From Frigoribacterium sp. JB110 (GTDB lineage: Bacteria > Actinomycetota > Actinomycetes > Actinomycetales > Microbacteriaceae), in assembly GCF_900163665.1 (NCBI RefSeq), contig NZ_FUIA01000019.1:496001-560000 (forward strand): a DNA stretch of 64,000 nt, in the 5' to 3' direction. The stretch's first letter is position 1, and each line of letters opens with the position of its first letter. This document shows, piece by piece, positions 23,709 through 32,586 of this stretch. A model generated the notes under the pieces. The model was given only the letters and a program-made list of their open reading frames with translations. It did not search any database and was not told the DNA's origin. The position numbers and the translations under genes are program-made.

Positions 23709-24332
23709 TCAGCGGCCCAGTGCCCTGGCGAGCTTCGACGCCGAGCTGGCGTTGCGGGCGCCGGATGCCAGAGCAATGCGGGTGATCTCGGCGAAGAACG
23801 CGTCGTGGTCGGCAGGAGCGGCGGGGCCGAGTTCGATCTCCCACTCGCACCACGCCCGCTCGACATCGGCACGCAGGTCGGTCGCGCGAACGCGGTCGTC
23901 GACGAACTCTGCGACCACTCCCCCTGCGGCGTCCCGCAGTGCGTACGCGGTGCGGTCGTTCACGATCCGCGCGAGCGGCTCGAGCGGTGCGTCCGTCCAG
24001 CGCGCGAGCTCGGCGCGCACCTGGTCCGGTACCGCCTGCCCGTCGCCGAGCGGCCACCCCAGCTCGGTCCTGCCGCCGTCCACCAGCGGCCCCTTGATGT
24101 GCCACCCGGCATCCGGCCCTCCGGTGCGGCGGCGCACCGCAACTCCGGCGGCCGCCAGGTCGACATCGGCCGTGTCGAAGTACGTTGCATCGAGGTGCCG
24201 CTCTTCCCCCGCAGAGACGTCCGCGACTCCGGGCACGCTGGCCCAGTCAGGCATCGGCGTTCCCTCGTCGACGTCGAACTTCTTCTCGATCTCGATCGAT
24301 CGTTCCGGCGAGGTTCCTGCTGCGGTTGCCAT
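23709..24332 (-). CDS. CYTH-domain triphosphate-tunnel protein
   Basis: The 207-residue protein begins its domain with SIEIEKKFDVDE (EXEXK motif near residues 11-20) and continues with HLDATYFDTADVDLAAAGVAVRRR and WHIKGP, the ordered strands of the CYTH/triphosphate tunnel metalloenzyme fold. Such proteins hydrolyse or cyclise triphosphates (thiamine triphosphate, polyphosphate, ATP); the substrate here cannot be assigned. TAGGCT (24339-24344) lies six bases before the ATG, so the mRNA is probably leaderless. No CHAD domain is fused. Confidence 0.87.
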   Translation of the reverse strand: MATAAGTSPERSIEIEKKFDVDEGTPMPDWASVPGVADVSAGEERHLDATYFDTADVDLAAAGVAVRRRTGGPDAGWHIKGPLVDGGRTELGWPLGDGQAVPDQVRAELARWTDAPLEPLARIVNDRTAYALRDAAGGVVAEFVDDRVRATDLRADVERAWCEWEIELGPAAPADHDAFFAEITRIALASGARNASSASKLARALGR

Positions 24333-24338
24333 GCTTCC

Positions 24339-24344
24339 AGCCTA
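24339..24344 (-). promoter_or_regulatory. -10 element for leaderless CYTH transcript
   Basis: TAGGCT on the minus strand, exactly six bases before the ATG at 24332. Confidence 0.62.
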
Positions 24345-24366
24345 CGGCGTGCGCACGCGAGGATCG

Positions 24367-24446
24367 CGCTGCCGAGATGCGCACTCTTTCGGCATCCGGG
24401 CGTTGAAATCTGCGCATCTCAGCGAGATGTGCGCATCTCGGCAGCG
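24367..24446. repeat. Nested palindrome built from GAGATGCGCA half-sites
   Basis: A perfect 17-base arm CGCTGCCGAGATGCGCA (24367-24383) pairs with 24430-24446. Inside lie a further TGCGCATCTC (24411-24420) and an inverse GAGATGTGCGC (24424-24434). The layout, two nested inverted pairs of one motif, is the same as at 7631-7700 although the motif differs. Two more GAGATGCGC copies stand at 25535-25543 and 25554-25562. It sits in the gap after the YihY gene and may terminate that transcript. Confidence 0.65.
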
Positions 24447-24455
24447 GGGCGCGGG

Positions 24456-25499
24456 TCAGGGGCGGGCGCGGTTGCGGCGTTGGGTCTGCTGCTCGCGTTC
24501 GGCGAGCTCCTCTTCGCGGGCGACGGTGAGAGCGTCGGTGGCGACGCGCACGTCGCGCTCGGCGGCGCGGACGGCGCGCTGTTTGAGCGTCTCCGCACCG
24601 AAGGTCGCGCCGATGCGGTTCTCGCCGTCTTCGACGGTGAGCACGATGTAGGCGCTGGCGATCAGAATGACCTGTGCGGACAGGTTGAACCACAGCAGCA
24701 GCGCGATGAGCGAGGCGAACGACGCCAGAAGCGGATTGCTGTCCGCCCCGCCGACGAACAGGCTCGACAGCTGCTGCAGCACCACGAGACCGGCAGCGCC
24801 GAAGAGCGAACCGAGCACGAGCTGCCGCACTCTCACCTTCATCCCGGACTGCAGCCAGAACATCCAGCCGATGATCACGGCATCGAGCGCGAACACGACC
24901 AGGATCGTGCCGGCCTTGGTGAGGAAGGCTCCGGCCCCGCTGCCGGAGACGCCCAACCAATCGAGCACCTGGTCGGTGAATGCGGTGCCGAGGAAGGTCA
25001 CGGCGGCGGATGCGACCAGCAGCACACCGATCGACACCGCGAACAGCAGGTCGTACACACGCATCAGCCATGCGGCATCGTTGGCGTGCCTGGTTCCGGC
25101 GATCGAACGCACCGACATCCGGAGATTGCCGACGGCGCTGACCAGCGCCCAGATCAGCGCGATCACCGAGACGACACCGGCGACGATGTTGCCAGCCGGC
25201 AGCGTGGGCGCCGTGGAGACGTCGATCATCGCGTCGTCACCCGTGCCGACCAGCCCCGGAACGAGCTGATCGACCATGGCGACAAGCGCGTCCCACAGGT
25301 CACTTCTGGTCGACAGCCAGATCGACGCGGCGGAGAACCCCAGCAGTACGGCCGCGAACACCGCGAACAGCGTGCGGAACGTGATCGCCGCAGCGAGCAG
25401 TCCGCCGCGGTGGTCGCTGAACATCAGTGCGGCGCGCACGAGCCTCAGCCGCAGCACCCGAGCGATCGCCTTCCCCAGCGCGTCCCAGACTCCATTCAC
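24456..25499 (-). CDS. YihY/BrkB-family inner-membrane protein
   Basis: The 347-residue protein has about six hydrophobic segments spread over residues 35-300, the short N-terminal amphipathic helix of the family, the FRTLFAVFAAVLLGFSA first membrane region and the LLLWFNLSAQVILIASAYI last one, then a charged 60-residue C-terminal tail rich in Arg and Glu. YihY (formerly called RNase BN or BrkB) proteins are membrane proteins of uncertain, possibly transport, function. The GTG at 25499 is seven bases after TAGCGT and suits a leaderless start better than the ATG eight codons upstream. Confidence 0.87.
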   Translation of the reverse strand: MNGVWDALGKAIARVLRLRLVRAALMFSDHRGGLLAAAITFRTLFAVFAAVLLGFSAASIWLSTRSDLWDALVAMVDQLVPGLVGTGDDAMIDVSTAPTLPAGNIVAGVVSVIALIWALVSAVGNLRMSVRSIAGTRHANDAAWLMRVYDLLFAVSIGVLLVASAAVTFLGTAFTDQVLDWLGVSGSGAGAFLTKAGTILVVFALDAVIIGWMFWLQSGMKVRVRQLVLGSLFGAAGLVVLQQLSSLFVGGADSNPLLASFASLIALLLWFNLSAQVILIASAYIVLTVEDGENRIGATFGAETLKQRAVRAAERDVRVATDALTVAREEELAEREQQTQRRNRARP

Positions 25500-25506
25500 G
25501 CTCCCC

Positions 25507-25512
25507 ACGCTA
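25507..25512 (-). promoter_or_regulatory. -10 element for leaderless yihY-like transcript
   Basis: TAGCGT on the minus strand, seven bases before the GTG at 25499. Confidence 0.5.
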
Positions 25513-25616
25513 TCGCGCTCCACGCCGGGCCGCCGAGATGCGCGCGTATCGTCGAGATGCGCCGAGCTGGTGCCCCGGATGAGCAGTGCGTGCCCAGTTC
25601 GACAGGTGTACTTCGG

Positions 25617-26078
25617 TCACGCAACGAGCGGCCCGAGGCAGGCGCCGAGCAGCATGAACGGCCCGAACGCGATGCGAGTCCGGCGCGTGGCACGCCGGAA
25701 CGCGACCAGGACGAGCGCCGTCGCGCCGCCGAGGACGAACGCCGCAGCTGCGCCGAGCCCGAATGCGCCCCAACCGTGCCACGCGAGGAAGAAGCCCACG
25801 AGCACGGCGAGCTTGACGTCGCCGCCGCCCATGCCGCCTCCCGCACCCCAGAGCACGAGATAGAACGCACAGAGCACGCACGCCCCGAGCACAGCACGAG
25901 CGAGCGCGTCGAACCCGCCGCCAGCAACGGACGCCCCCGCGAGCAGGAAGACGATCACGGCTGTGCCCGGCAGCACGACGCGGTTCGGCAGGCGATGCTC
26001 CGCCATGTCGCTCCGGATCAGCAGGAGCGCCACGCACGCGAAGCTCGCGTACGCGAGGGCGACGAGCATCCGGTCCAT
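25617..26078 (-). CDS. Short A24-family prepilin peptidase
   Basis: The 153-residue protein has only the catalytic membrane domain of type IV prepilin peptidases: the first aspartate in IRSDMAEHRLPNRVV (about residue 22) and the second in GGGMGGGDVKLAVLVG (about residue 85), with four or five hydrophobic helices. The N-terminal methylase domain of larger PilD/TadV relatives is missing, as in TadV/FppA-type enzymes. TAGTGT lies seven bases before the ATG (leaderless). No pilin, secretion ATPase or Tad gene is near, so its substrates are encoded elsewhere. Confidence 0.85.
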   Translation of the reverse strand: MDRMLVALAYASFACVALLLIRSDMAEHRLPNRVVLPGTAVIVFLLAGASVAGGGFDALARAVLGACVLCAFYLVLWGAGGGMGGGDVKLAVLVGFFLAWHGWGAFGLGAAAAFVLGGATALVLVAFRRATRRTRIAFGPFMLLGACLGPLVA

Positions 26079-26085
26079 GACCGGA

Positions 26086-26091
26086 ACACTA
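26086..26091 (-). promoter_or_regulatory. -10 element for leaderless prepilin peptidase transcript
   Basis: TAGTGT on the minus strand, seven bases before the ATG at 26078. Confidence 0.5.
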
Positions 26092-26148
26092 GGCCGGGGC
26101 GCGGGGGTAGCGTTCAGGCCTGTGGAGAACTGCTGCGCGGCGGGTGCG

Positions 26149-26646
26149 CTACTCACCCATCCGGTTGCGAGTGCGCATCGCGCGCTCCGCGTCGCGCTTG
26201 TCCTGTCGCTCGCGCAGCGTCTGGCGCTTGTCGTACAGCGTCTTGCCCTTGGCGATGCCGATCTCGACCTTCGCCCGCCCATCGACGAAGTACAGCTTCA
26301 ACGGCACCAACGTGTAACCACCGGCAGCGGCCTTCTGACCGATCTTGGTGATCTCATCCTTGTGCAGCAGCAGCTTGCGGTTGCGCTTGGCGGCGTGGTT
26401 GGTCCAGGTGCCGTTCGAGTACTGCGGGATGTTGACCTGATCGAGCCAGGCCTCGCCCTTGTCGACGTACGCGTAGCCGTCGGTGAGGTTCGCGTGCCCC
26501 TCGCGGAGCGACTTCACCTCTGTGCCCTGCAGCATGATGCCGGCCTCGTAGGTCTTCTCGATCGTGTACTCGTGGCGAGCACGACGATTCACCGCGATGA
26601 CCCGCTGGTTCGGGTCCTGCGCGCTCTTCTTCTGCTTCTTGGCCAT
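26149..26646 (-). CDS. smpB: SsrA-binding protein SmpB
   Basis: SmpB binds tmRNA and brings it to stalled ribosomes for trans-translation. The 165-residue protein has NRRARHEYTIEKTYEAGIMLQGTE start near residue 20, SLREGHANLTDGYA, and the basic C-terminal tail with KGKTLYDKRQTLRERQDKRD that mimics the mRNA in the A site. The ATG at 26646 lies five bases after a GGGAGG site; a GTG two codons upstream would overlap it. No tmRNA gene was recognised in the adjoining gaps. It follows ftsE-ftsX on the same strand, a common actinobacterial order. Confidence 0.96.
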   Translation of the reverse strand: MAKKQKKSAQDPNQRVIAVNRRARHEYTIEKTYEAGIMLQGTEVKSLREGHANLTDGYAYVDKGEAWLDQVNIPQYSNGTWTNHAAKRNRKLLLHKDEITKIGQKAAAGGYTLVPLKLYFVDGRAKVEIGIAKGKTLYDKRQTLRERQDKRDAERAMRTRNRMGE

Positions 26647-26836
26647 GCTCACCTCCCGGTGATCTCGAAGGGACAGCCTCTCATCCTACATCCGCCAACG
26701 CGCCTTCCAGCACGCGCACGATACGAAGCGCGCCCGACGCTTCGCACCCGTGGCATCTCGCCTGACCGGGAGGCAGGCGCAGCAGATGAAGCTGCCGAAG
26801 CAATGCGCCGCTGCCTTCGCAGAGCACGAATCCGCG

Positions 26837-27460
26837 CTAGAGCTCTGCGGTCTGCATCTCCTCGCCGACGGCGACCGAGGCGATATCGATCCCTGCCATC
26901 CGAGCCGCCGACTCGGCGATCGATTCGGGAGAACCAGAACCCGAGTACTCGATCCAGATTCCGCTGCCGTCGGACGCGGGTCCCGCAGCGAGGATCATCA
27001 GGTCGGAAGAGCCCCCGGGCACAGGCATGCCGACGACGCGATCCAACGCATCGAGCATCTCGGAGTAGGTGTACTTCGCTTGGTGCACCCGCACCGTCAC
27101 TCCAGCGGGCGCATCGTCCAGGATGCGCTGTGCTTCGGCATCGACGGTGCCGACCCAGTACGCGTCGACCGCACGTTCCAGAGGATCCACGGTGACGCCG
27201 GCATATCCGTGCTCAGCTTCGTCAGCCGCGACTCCCTCGCCAGCCGTGTTCGGATCGACGAGGTCCATCAGCGGGTCGACAACGTCCAGCACCGCCTCGT
27301 TCCCAGCGACCAGCTCCTCGGTCGGCATCCCGTCCTCGTCGAAGCTCTCGCCGTCACCGGCTCCCGACGCTGCACCGTTTCCGAACCCCGGTCCGAGCGC
27401 GACAACGGCGACCAGAGCTGCCCCCAGCGGTACGGCCGTCCACCAGCGCGTGGATCTCAT
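26837..27460 (-). CDS. Exported protein of unknown function between ftsX and smpB
   Basis: The 207-residue protein has an N-terminal signal sequence (MRSTRWWTAVPLGAALVAVVAL) and an acidic linker, then a domain of about 120 residues: YAGVTVDPLERAVDAYWVG, VTVRVHQAKYTYSEMLDALD, LMILAAGPASDGSGIWIEY. The strand-helix layout recalls the pro-domains of secreted alpha-lytic-type proteases, but no protease domain follows, so it may be a free-standing inhibitor- or chaperone-like domain. That comparison is weak. A GAGGAGGAG site precedes the ATG. No firm family assigned. Confidence 0.75.
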   Translation of the reverse strand: MRSTRWWTAVPLGAALVAVVALGPGFGNGAASGAGDGESFDEDGMPTEELVAGNEAVLDVVDPLMDLVDPNTAGEGVAADEAEHGYAGVTVDPLERAVDAYWVGTVDAEAQRILDDAPAGVTVRVHQAKYTYSEMLDALDRVVGMPVPGGSSDLMILAAGPASDGSGIWIEYSGSGSPESIAESAARMAGIDIASVAVGEEMQTAEL

Positions 27461-27603
27461 GGTTCTCCTCCTCGGCCGCGATCTCCCGAAAGTCTAGACC
27501 GGAGGGGGATCCTGTTGACAGAGGACGTATCGCGCATCACCCGAGCGCCCGCACCGACGGCGACGCCGCACGGCGCTCACGATTCGCCGCCACAACGGGG
27601 CTC

Positions 27604-27680
27604 CGGTGCGTGCATGGCAAGGCGGACGAAGGAAGCGGCTTCGCACGTCGACCGACGACAACGCAGTCAGGCGCGTGCTC
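27604..27680. repeat. Single copy of the dispersed hairpin element
   Basis: GCATGGCAAGGCGGACGAAGG, a short GAAGCGGCTTC hairpin, and GACCGACGACAACGC repeat the plan of the units at 19246-19515, with a different stem sequence. It lies in the gap just after the ftsX stop and may act as its terminator. Confidence 0.5.
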
Positions 27681-27689
27681 CCGCGCGCG

Positions 27690-28607
27690 TCAGGCTCGGA
27701 GCCAGCGGCGGATGGCGAAGCCGGCGGACACCGCCGACAGCAGGACACCGAGCGCCACGATGACGATCACGACCACGAGCGCCTCCGGCATGCCGACCCA
27801 CGGGATCGGGCCCATGCGCTGCGCGAGGTACCCGGTCACGCCGAAGTGCACCATCGCGACGATCGCACCGCTGGCGAGCACGGAGCCGACGAACGCCGCG
27901 ATGACGCCCTCGAGCACGAAGGGCGTCTGAATCGCGCGGTTCGACGCGCCGACGAGGCGCATGATGCCGACTTCGCGGCGACGGGCGTACGCCGACAGCC
28001 GGATGGTCGTGCCGATCAGGAGCACCGCCGAGATCAGCATGAGTGCAGCGATTCCGACCGCCACGTACGTCGCGATGGTCAGAGCCGTGAACAGCGGCTG
28101 CAGATAGGCCATCTGATTGCTGACCTCTTCGACGCCATCCGTATCGCTGAACGACTCGACGACGGCTTCGGCGTTGCGCGGATCGTCTGGGGCGACGAGC
28201 GTGATGTGGAACACCGCGTTCGTCCATTCCTCGCGCAGGCTCTCCGCCGTCTCCGGGAAGTTCTCGACGTTGAGCTTGTACGCCTCCGCCTGCGACTCGA
28301 AGCGGTAGTCCTGGATGAGCGGACTGAGCGTGTCCGAGTTCAGTTGGTCCTCGAGCTCGGCGATCTTCTCGTCATCCGCGGTGCCGTCGAGGCAGGTGTC
28401 TGCGGAGGAGATGTCGGAGCAGAGGTACACGTCGACCTGAGCGCGGTCCTGGAAGTAGTCGCGCATCGTCGAGATCTGCGACTGCATCAGGATCGCGGCA
28501 CCGACGAAGGTGAGCGAGACGAAGGTGACCAGGATGATGGAGACGACCATCGAGAGGTTGCGGCGCAGCCCGCTGAAGGCCTCGCCCACGATGAGACCGA
28601 AGTTCAC
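27690..28607 (-). CDS. ftsX: Cell division ABC transporter permease FtsX
   Basis: FtsX with FtsE forms a membrane complex that activates peptidoglycan hydrolases (RipC-type in actinobacteria) at the division site. The 305-residue protein has one N-terminal membrane helix (about 20-42), an extracellular domain (about 45-175; contains a Cys pair in [14 protein letters not shown]), and three C-terminal helices with the [20 protein letters not shown] coupling segment. Its ATG overlaps the ftsE stop by four bases. Confidence 0.95.
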   Translation of the reverse strand: MNFGLIVGEAFSGLRRNLSMVVSIILVTFVSLTFVGAAILMQSQISTMRDYFQDRAQVDVYLCSDISSADTCLDGTADDEKIAELEDQLNSDTLSPLIQDYRFESQAEAYKLNVENFPETAESLREEWTNAVFHITLVAPDDPRNAEAVVESFSDTDGVEEVSNQMAYLQPLFTALTIATYVAVGIAALMLISAVLLIGTTIRLSAYARRREVGIMRLVGASNRAIQTPFVLEGVIAAFVGSVLASGAIVAMVHFGVTGYLAQRMGPIPWVGMPEALVVVIVIVALGVLLSAVSAGFAIRRWLRA

Positions 28608-29623
28608 GAGGTGGGTCCCACTTCCTCATCGTCGCCCTGCAGGCCGAGGCGATCGGCGACGCCGACGTCCGTCACATCGGCACCGGTCCTCGCCTCCCGC
28701 TTCCGGCGAGCGGGCCGTTCGTCCGATGCCTGCTCGGCCGCCTCATCCGGTGTCTGAGGATCCGGCACCTCAGCGCTCTGGGCGCTCGTGACGTCTGAAG
28801 CCGCGTCGGTCGCCAGCGGCGTGACCGTGCCCGTCTCCAGGTGCCCCGACACCTCGCGCTGGGCCTCGAGCACCTCGGTGAGCGCGGCGGTGGAGGATGC
28901 ACCCTTCTCCGTCTTCGCACGGATGCGCTGCACGGCAGAGCTGTCGCCGTAGCCGCCCGATACTTCGTCGCGCAGCAGTCGACCGTCCGCCAGCTCGATC
29001 ACGCGGCGACGCATCCGGTCGACGATCGCGGCCTCGTGCGTCGCCATGATGACGGTCGTTCCGCCGTCGTTGATCTGCGCGAGCAGGTCCATGATGTCGG
29101 CCGACGTCTTCGGGTCGAGGTTGCCGGTCGGCTCGTCCGCCAGCAGGACCTGCGGACGGTTCACCAGTGCGCGGGCGATCGCGATGCGCTGCTGCTCACC
29201 GCCCGACAGCTCATGCGGCATGCGCTTGGCCATGTCCTTCAGCCCGACGCGATCCAGCGCCTCAGGCACTGCCTGCTTAATCATGGCCCGAGATGCACCG
29301 ATCACCTGCAGCGCGAAGGCGACGTTCTGGAACACGTTCTTCGACGGCAGCAGCCGGAAGTCCTGGAACACGGACCCGATGTGACGCCGGAAGAACGGCG
29401 TGCGTCGGTTCGACAGTGTCTTGGTGTCGCGGCCCAGGGCGAGGACCTTGCCCTGGGAGGGCACGTCCTCTCGAAGGATGAGCCGCAGGCACGACGACTT
29501 GCCGGACCCGGAGGGACCGACCAGGAAGACGAACTCGCCGCGATCGACGTCGAAGGTGACATCGTCGAGTGCGGGCGCCGCCGTTCCGCGATAGCGCTTG
29601 GTGACGTTTTCGAACCGGATCAT
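28604..29623 (-). CDS. ftsE: Cell division ATP-binding protein FtsE with C-terminal extension
   Basis: FtsE is the ATPase of FtsEX. Residues 1-229 are a complete ABC domain: Walker [10 protein letters not shown] (about 36-44), signature [13 protein letters not shown], Walker [11 protein letters not shown] and [10 protein letters not shown]. The protein then continues about 110 residues beyond the usual FtsE end, with a tail rich in Ala, Glu, Asp, Thr and Arg and no recognised domain. Such a tail is likely disordered. TAGCCT lies nine bases before the ATG. Translationally coupled to ftsX. Confidence 0.95.
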   Translation of the reverse strand: MIRFENVTKRYRGTAAPALDDVTFDVDRGEFVFLVGPSGSGKSSCLRLILREDVPSQGKVLALGRDTKTLSNRRTPFFRRHIGSVFQDFRLLPSKNVFQNVAFALQVIGASRAMIKQAVPEALDRVGLKDMAKRMPHELSGGEQQRIAIARALVNRPQVLLADEPTGNLDPKTSADIMDLLAQINDGGTTVIMATHEAAIVDRMRRRVIELADGRLLRDEVSGGYGDSSAVQRIRAKTEKGASSTAALTEVLEAQREVSGHLETGTVTPLATDAASDVTSAQSAEVPDPQTPDEAAEQASDERPARRKREARTGADVTDVGVADRLGLQGDDEEVGPTS

Positions 29624-29705
29624 GGCGTACCCAGGCTAAGCGGCAGGGATCCGCCGCCCGCCTGCGACACACCAGCCCGACCTGCGATATCGCTGGCAAT
29701 CACAT

Positions 29706-29776
29706 CCACCGCACAGGAGCACGAACGCACCGAGCGCGCCCTGACCGACGAGAACTCCGCCAGACGCGGGCTCGGC
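29706..29776. repeat. Degenerate copy of the dispersed hairpin element
   Basis: CTGACCGACGAGAACTCCGCC followed by ACGCGGGCTC repeats the 3' half of the element seen at 19452-19530 (GACCGACGAGAACGCCGC, CGTGCGTGCTC). The 5' half is hardly recognisable. It lies between ftsE and the sugar transporter gene. Confidence 0.4.
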
Positions 29777-29802
29777 ACTTCTCGCCTCCGGCGCTCCGTT
29801 CG

Positions 29803-31215
29803 CTACCCCTCCATCGACTCCAGTTCTCTGCCCTTCGTCTCGCGCACCTTGAACACGACGAACACCAGCGAGAGAGCGCTGAATGCGGCGTACACCCCGT
29901 ACGCAAGAGTGAGGGAGATGCCGCTGAGCCACGGGAACGTGGTCGAGATGGCGAAGTTCGCGAGCCATTGGGCGGCCGCTGCGACGGCGAGGGCGCTGGC
30001 GCGGAAGCGGTTCGGGAACATCTCACCGAGCAGCACCCACACGATCGGACCCCATGTGGCCCCGAATCCGACGACGAACAGGTTCGCGGCGACGAGCGCG
30101 ATGATGGACCACGGCGCCTCGAGGCTGGCGGAGACGGAGCCGTCGTCCGCTGTGACGAGCTGCGCGAAGGAGAACGCGACGGCCATCGTGCCCAGTGCGA
30201 TCGTCATCAGGATCGAACCGGCCACGAGCAGCGCCTTGCGGCCGACCTTGTCGACGAGCAGGATCGCGACGATCGTGACGACGATGTTCGTGACCGACGA
30301 GATCACGCTGGTGAGCAGGGCGCTGTCCTCGCTGAAGCCGACCGAGCGCCACAGCGTCGTGGAGTAGTAGAAGATCACGTTGATTCCGACGAACTGCTGG
30401 AACACGCTCAGCAGGATGCCGACCCAGACGATCGGCTTCAGGCCGAAAGCGCGCCCGGCGAGATCGCGCAGCGATTCCTTCGTCTCGTCGTGCAGCGAGT
30501 CGCGGATCTGCTGGATCTTGAGGTTCACATCCGGCTCGCCGCTGAAGTCGTAGAGCACCTGCGATGCGCGATCGACGTCGCCCTTGCGCACGAGGTAACG
30601 CGGCGACTCCGGCAGGCGCAGCGACATCGCGCCGTACACGACGGCGGGGATCGCTTCGACCATGAACATCCAGCGCCAGGTCTCGATGCCGAACCAGAAC
30701 GTCTCGGCCGCGCCGCCGGAGGTGGCTACGAGGATCGCGTTGGTCAGCAGCGCGGCGAAGATGCCGCTCACGATGGCGAGCTGCTGAAGCGAGCCGAGCC
30801 GGCCGCGCACTCGAGCAGGCGACACCTCCGCGATGTAGGCGGGGGCGATGACCGAGGCCGCCCCGACCCCGAGCCCGCCGACGGCGCGCCAGGCCATGAG
30901 ATCGCCGACGCCGAAGGCGAAGCCGGAACCGATCGCCGAGATGAAGAACAGGATGGCGGCCACGAGCATGACGGGGACGCGCCCGAATCGGTTGGCGAGG
31001 CTGCCTGCGAACCATGCGCCAAGCGCGCAGCCGAGCAGCGCGATCGACACGGCGAATCCCTGCAGGCCTGCGCCGAGGGCGAAGTCGGCGGAGAGGGCAT
31101 CCACGGCGCCGTTGATCACCGAGGTGTCGTAGCCGAAGAGGAAGCCGCCGAGGGCCGCCGCGATGGAGATGCCGATGACGCGGCCGCTGATGCGCGGCAC
31201 CTGTGCGCTTGTCAT
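29803..31215 (-). CDS. MFS sugar:proton symporter
   Basis: The 470-residue protein has twelve predicted membrane helices and the sugar-porter signatures: GGFLFGYDTSVINGA in helix 1, NRFGRVPVML between helices 2 and 3, LPESPRYLVRKG after helix 6, QQFVGINVIFYYS in helix 7, DKVGRKALL, and the final VRETKGRELE. These mark the XylE/GLUT-like family that imports hexoses or pentoses with protons. Substrate cannot be told. It stands alone, divergent from the LOG-like gene, with no adjacent sugar catabolic gene. Confidence 0.92.
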   Translation of the reverse strand: MTSAQVPRISGRVIGISIAAALGGFLFGYDTSVINGAVDALSADFALGAGLQGFAVSIALLGCALGAWFAGSLANRFGRVPVMLVAAILFFISAIGSGFAFGVGDLMAWRAVGGLGVGAASVIAPAYIAEVSPARVRGRLGSLQQLAIVSGIFAALLTNAILVATSGGAAETFWFGIETWRWMFMVEAIPAVVYGAMSLRLPESPRYLVRKGDVDRASQVLYDFSGEPDVNLKIQQIRDSLHDETKESLRDLAGRAFGLKPIVWVGILLSVFQQFVGINVIFYYSTTLWRSVGFSEDSALLTSVISSVTNIVVTIVAILLVDKVGRKALLVAGSILMTIALGTMAVAFSFAQLVTADDGSVSASLEAPWSIIALVAANLFVVGFGATWGPIVWVLLGEMFPNRFRASALAVAAAAQWLANFAISTTFPWLSGISLTLAYGVYAAFSALSLVFVVFKVRETKGRELESMEG

Positions 31216-31382
31216 GATTCGTCCGATCTTGTGGATCGCCCGCCGCCCGGATGGTGTGGGGACTGAAGGGGTCGCGACGCGCTCCGCGCCCGGCCGCCCA
31301 ATACCCTACTCCTTACCAGCTCCCCGGCTTCCGAGACCAGGGCGACCGGTCTGAGACGCCGTTCCGATGCGAAGATGAGGTC

Positions 31383-32477
31383 GTGAAGCACACACGCGGA
31401 CGCGTCGTGACGGTCACCTCCGTCGAGGAGCTCGACGCACGTCTCGCCGACACATCGACCAGGCTCACCGGATGGCGCATCGTCGGCGTCGACCTGCGGG
31501 AGCGCTCCGGTCGACTGCGTGAGCGCGACACGTCGCGCACGACTTTCGCCGGGTGCGTCTTCGCGCCGGACGACGCAGCCCTGCACGCCGCGCGCGGCGC
31601 GCTCGTGCTGCCAGATGTGTCGACGACACCCGTCGACATCCGGCGGCAGAGCCTCTACACCGCAGCGGAGCTGTTCGACGCTCACCACTACGAGGATTCG
31701 GTCGATGCTCGCGCCTATTCGTGGCAGAACCGGCGCAGGGAACCGGATGATCTGCTCGCCAGGGCGCTGCACGACGAGGCGATCGACAGCGCGCTGTCCG
31801 ACTGGACTGCCGAACGCCGGATCGCCGGTGTGATGGGCGGGCATTCGCTCGCCAGAGGAGACGCCGGCTACGCGGAAGCGGCCGGCCTCGGGCGTCTGCT
31901 CGCAACAGGTCAGAGGGACGGCGGGATCACCGTCGCCACGGGCGGCGGGCCCGGCGCGATGGAGGCGGCCAACCTCGGCGCGCGCCTTGCGCGCCATCCG
32001 GAATCCGCGCTGGACGACGCACTTCGCGAGCTCGCGCGGGTGCCTTCCTTCCACCCGTCGGTCGATGCGTGGCTCGAACCGGCCCTTGAGATCGTGGCGA
32101 CGCTCCCGGATCCGGTCGATTCGCTCGGAATCCCGACCTGGCACTACGGGCACGAACCGCCCAGCCCCTTCCCCACCGCGATCGCCAAGTACTTCCGCAA
32201 TGCCCTGCGCGAGTCGATCCTGCTGGAGATCGCAGACGCCGGCATCGTGTTCCTTCCCGGTGCAGCTGGCACCGTGCAGGAGATCTTCCAGGATGCCTGC
32301 GAGAACTACTACGCCACGGACGACGCCATCGCCCCGATGGTGCTCGTCGGTCGGGAGTACTGGACGCAGACTCTGCCCGCGTGGCCGTTGCTGCGCGCGC
32401 TCGCCCGCGGCCGGGCGATGGAGCCGCACGTGCACCTGGTCGACACCGTGGGTGAGGCGGCGGCGCTGCTCACGTAG
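31383..32477 (+). CDS. LOG-like Rossmann-fold nucleotide-binding protein
   Basis: The 364-residue protein has a C-terminal Rossmann-type domain: IAGVMGGHSLARGDAGYAEAA, TVATGGGPGAMEAANLGA, and LPGAAGTVQEIF in place of the PGGxGTxxE motif of LOG cytokinin-activating phosphoribohydrolases. The first 140 residues are an additional domain without a clear family. LOG proteins release cytokinin bases from nucleotides; the larger bacterial form may do other nucleotide chemistry (PpnN-like). The GTG at 31383 fits a leaderless start (GAAGAT six bases before); an upstream frame of 44 codons looks non-coding. Confidence 0.82.
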   Translation: MKHTRGRVVTVTSVEELDARLADTSTRLTGWRIVGVDLRERSGRLRERDTSRTTFAGCVFAPDDAALHAARGALVLPDVSTTPVDIRRQSLYTAAELFDAHHYEDSVDARAYSWQNRRREPDDLLARALHDEAIDSALSDWTAERRIAGVMGGHSLARGDAGYAEAAGLGRLLATGQRDGGITVATGGGPGAMEAANLGARLARHPESALDDALRELARVPSFHPSVDAWLEPALEIVATLPDPVDSLGIPTWHYGHEPPSPFPTAIAKYFRNALRESILLEIADAGIVFLPGAAGTVQEIFQDACENYYATDDAIAPMVLVGREYWTQTLPAWPLLRALARGRAMEPHVHLVDTVGEAAALLT

Positions 32478-32574
32478 GCGGGAGCCGTGCTCCGGGCGAC
32501 ACCGGACGAGCCGCACTGATGGTCACGGCGCAGGTCGTGCGATCGCGGCGACGTGCCCGAGCTGAGCACACGCG

Positions 32575-32586
32575 TAGCCTGGGCGC
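32575..32586 (+). promoter_or_regulatory. -10 element for leaderless GNAT transcript
   Basis: TAGCCT at 32575-32580, six bases before the ATG at 32587. Confidence 0.58.

Noticed and set aside
23805..26351. An 848-residue plus-strand frame across four minus-strand genes
   Set aside because: It crosses the gene boundaries and intergenic palindromes of the CYTH, YihY, prepilin peptidase and smpB genes, which are each supported by motifs.
26647..26836. tmRNA gene next to smpB
   Set aside because: The gap lacks the tRNA-like ends and tag-peptide frame of ssrA and is too short.
29803..31215. Sugar transporter as part of a catabolic operon
   Set aside because: No sugar kinase, isomerase or regulator of that type adjoins; ftsE upstream is unrelated and the LOG-like gene is divergent.
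31212..32516. A 434-residue frame antisense to the LOG-like gene
   Set aside because: The LOG-like gene has a conserved Rossmann motif set and a plausible start; the antisense frame has no domain.
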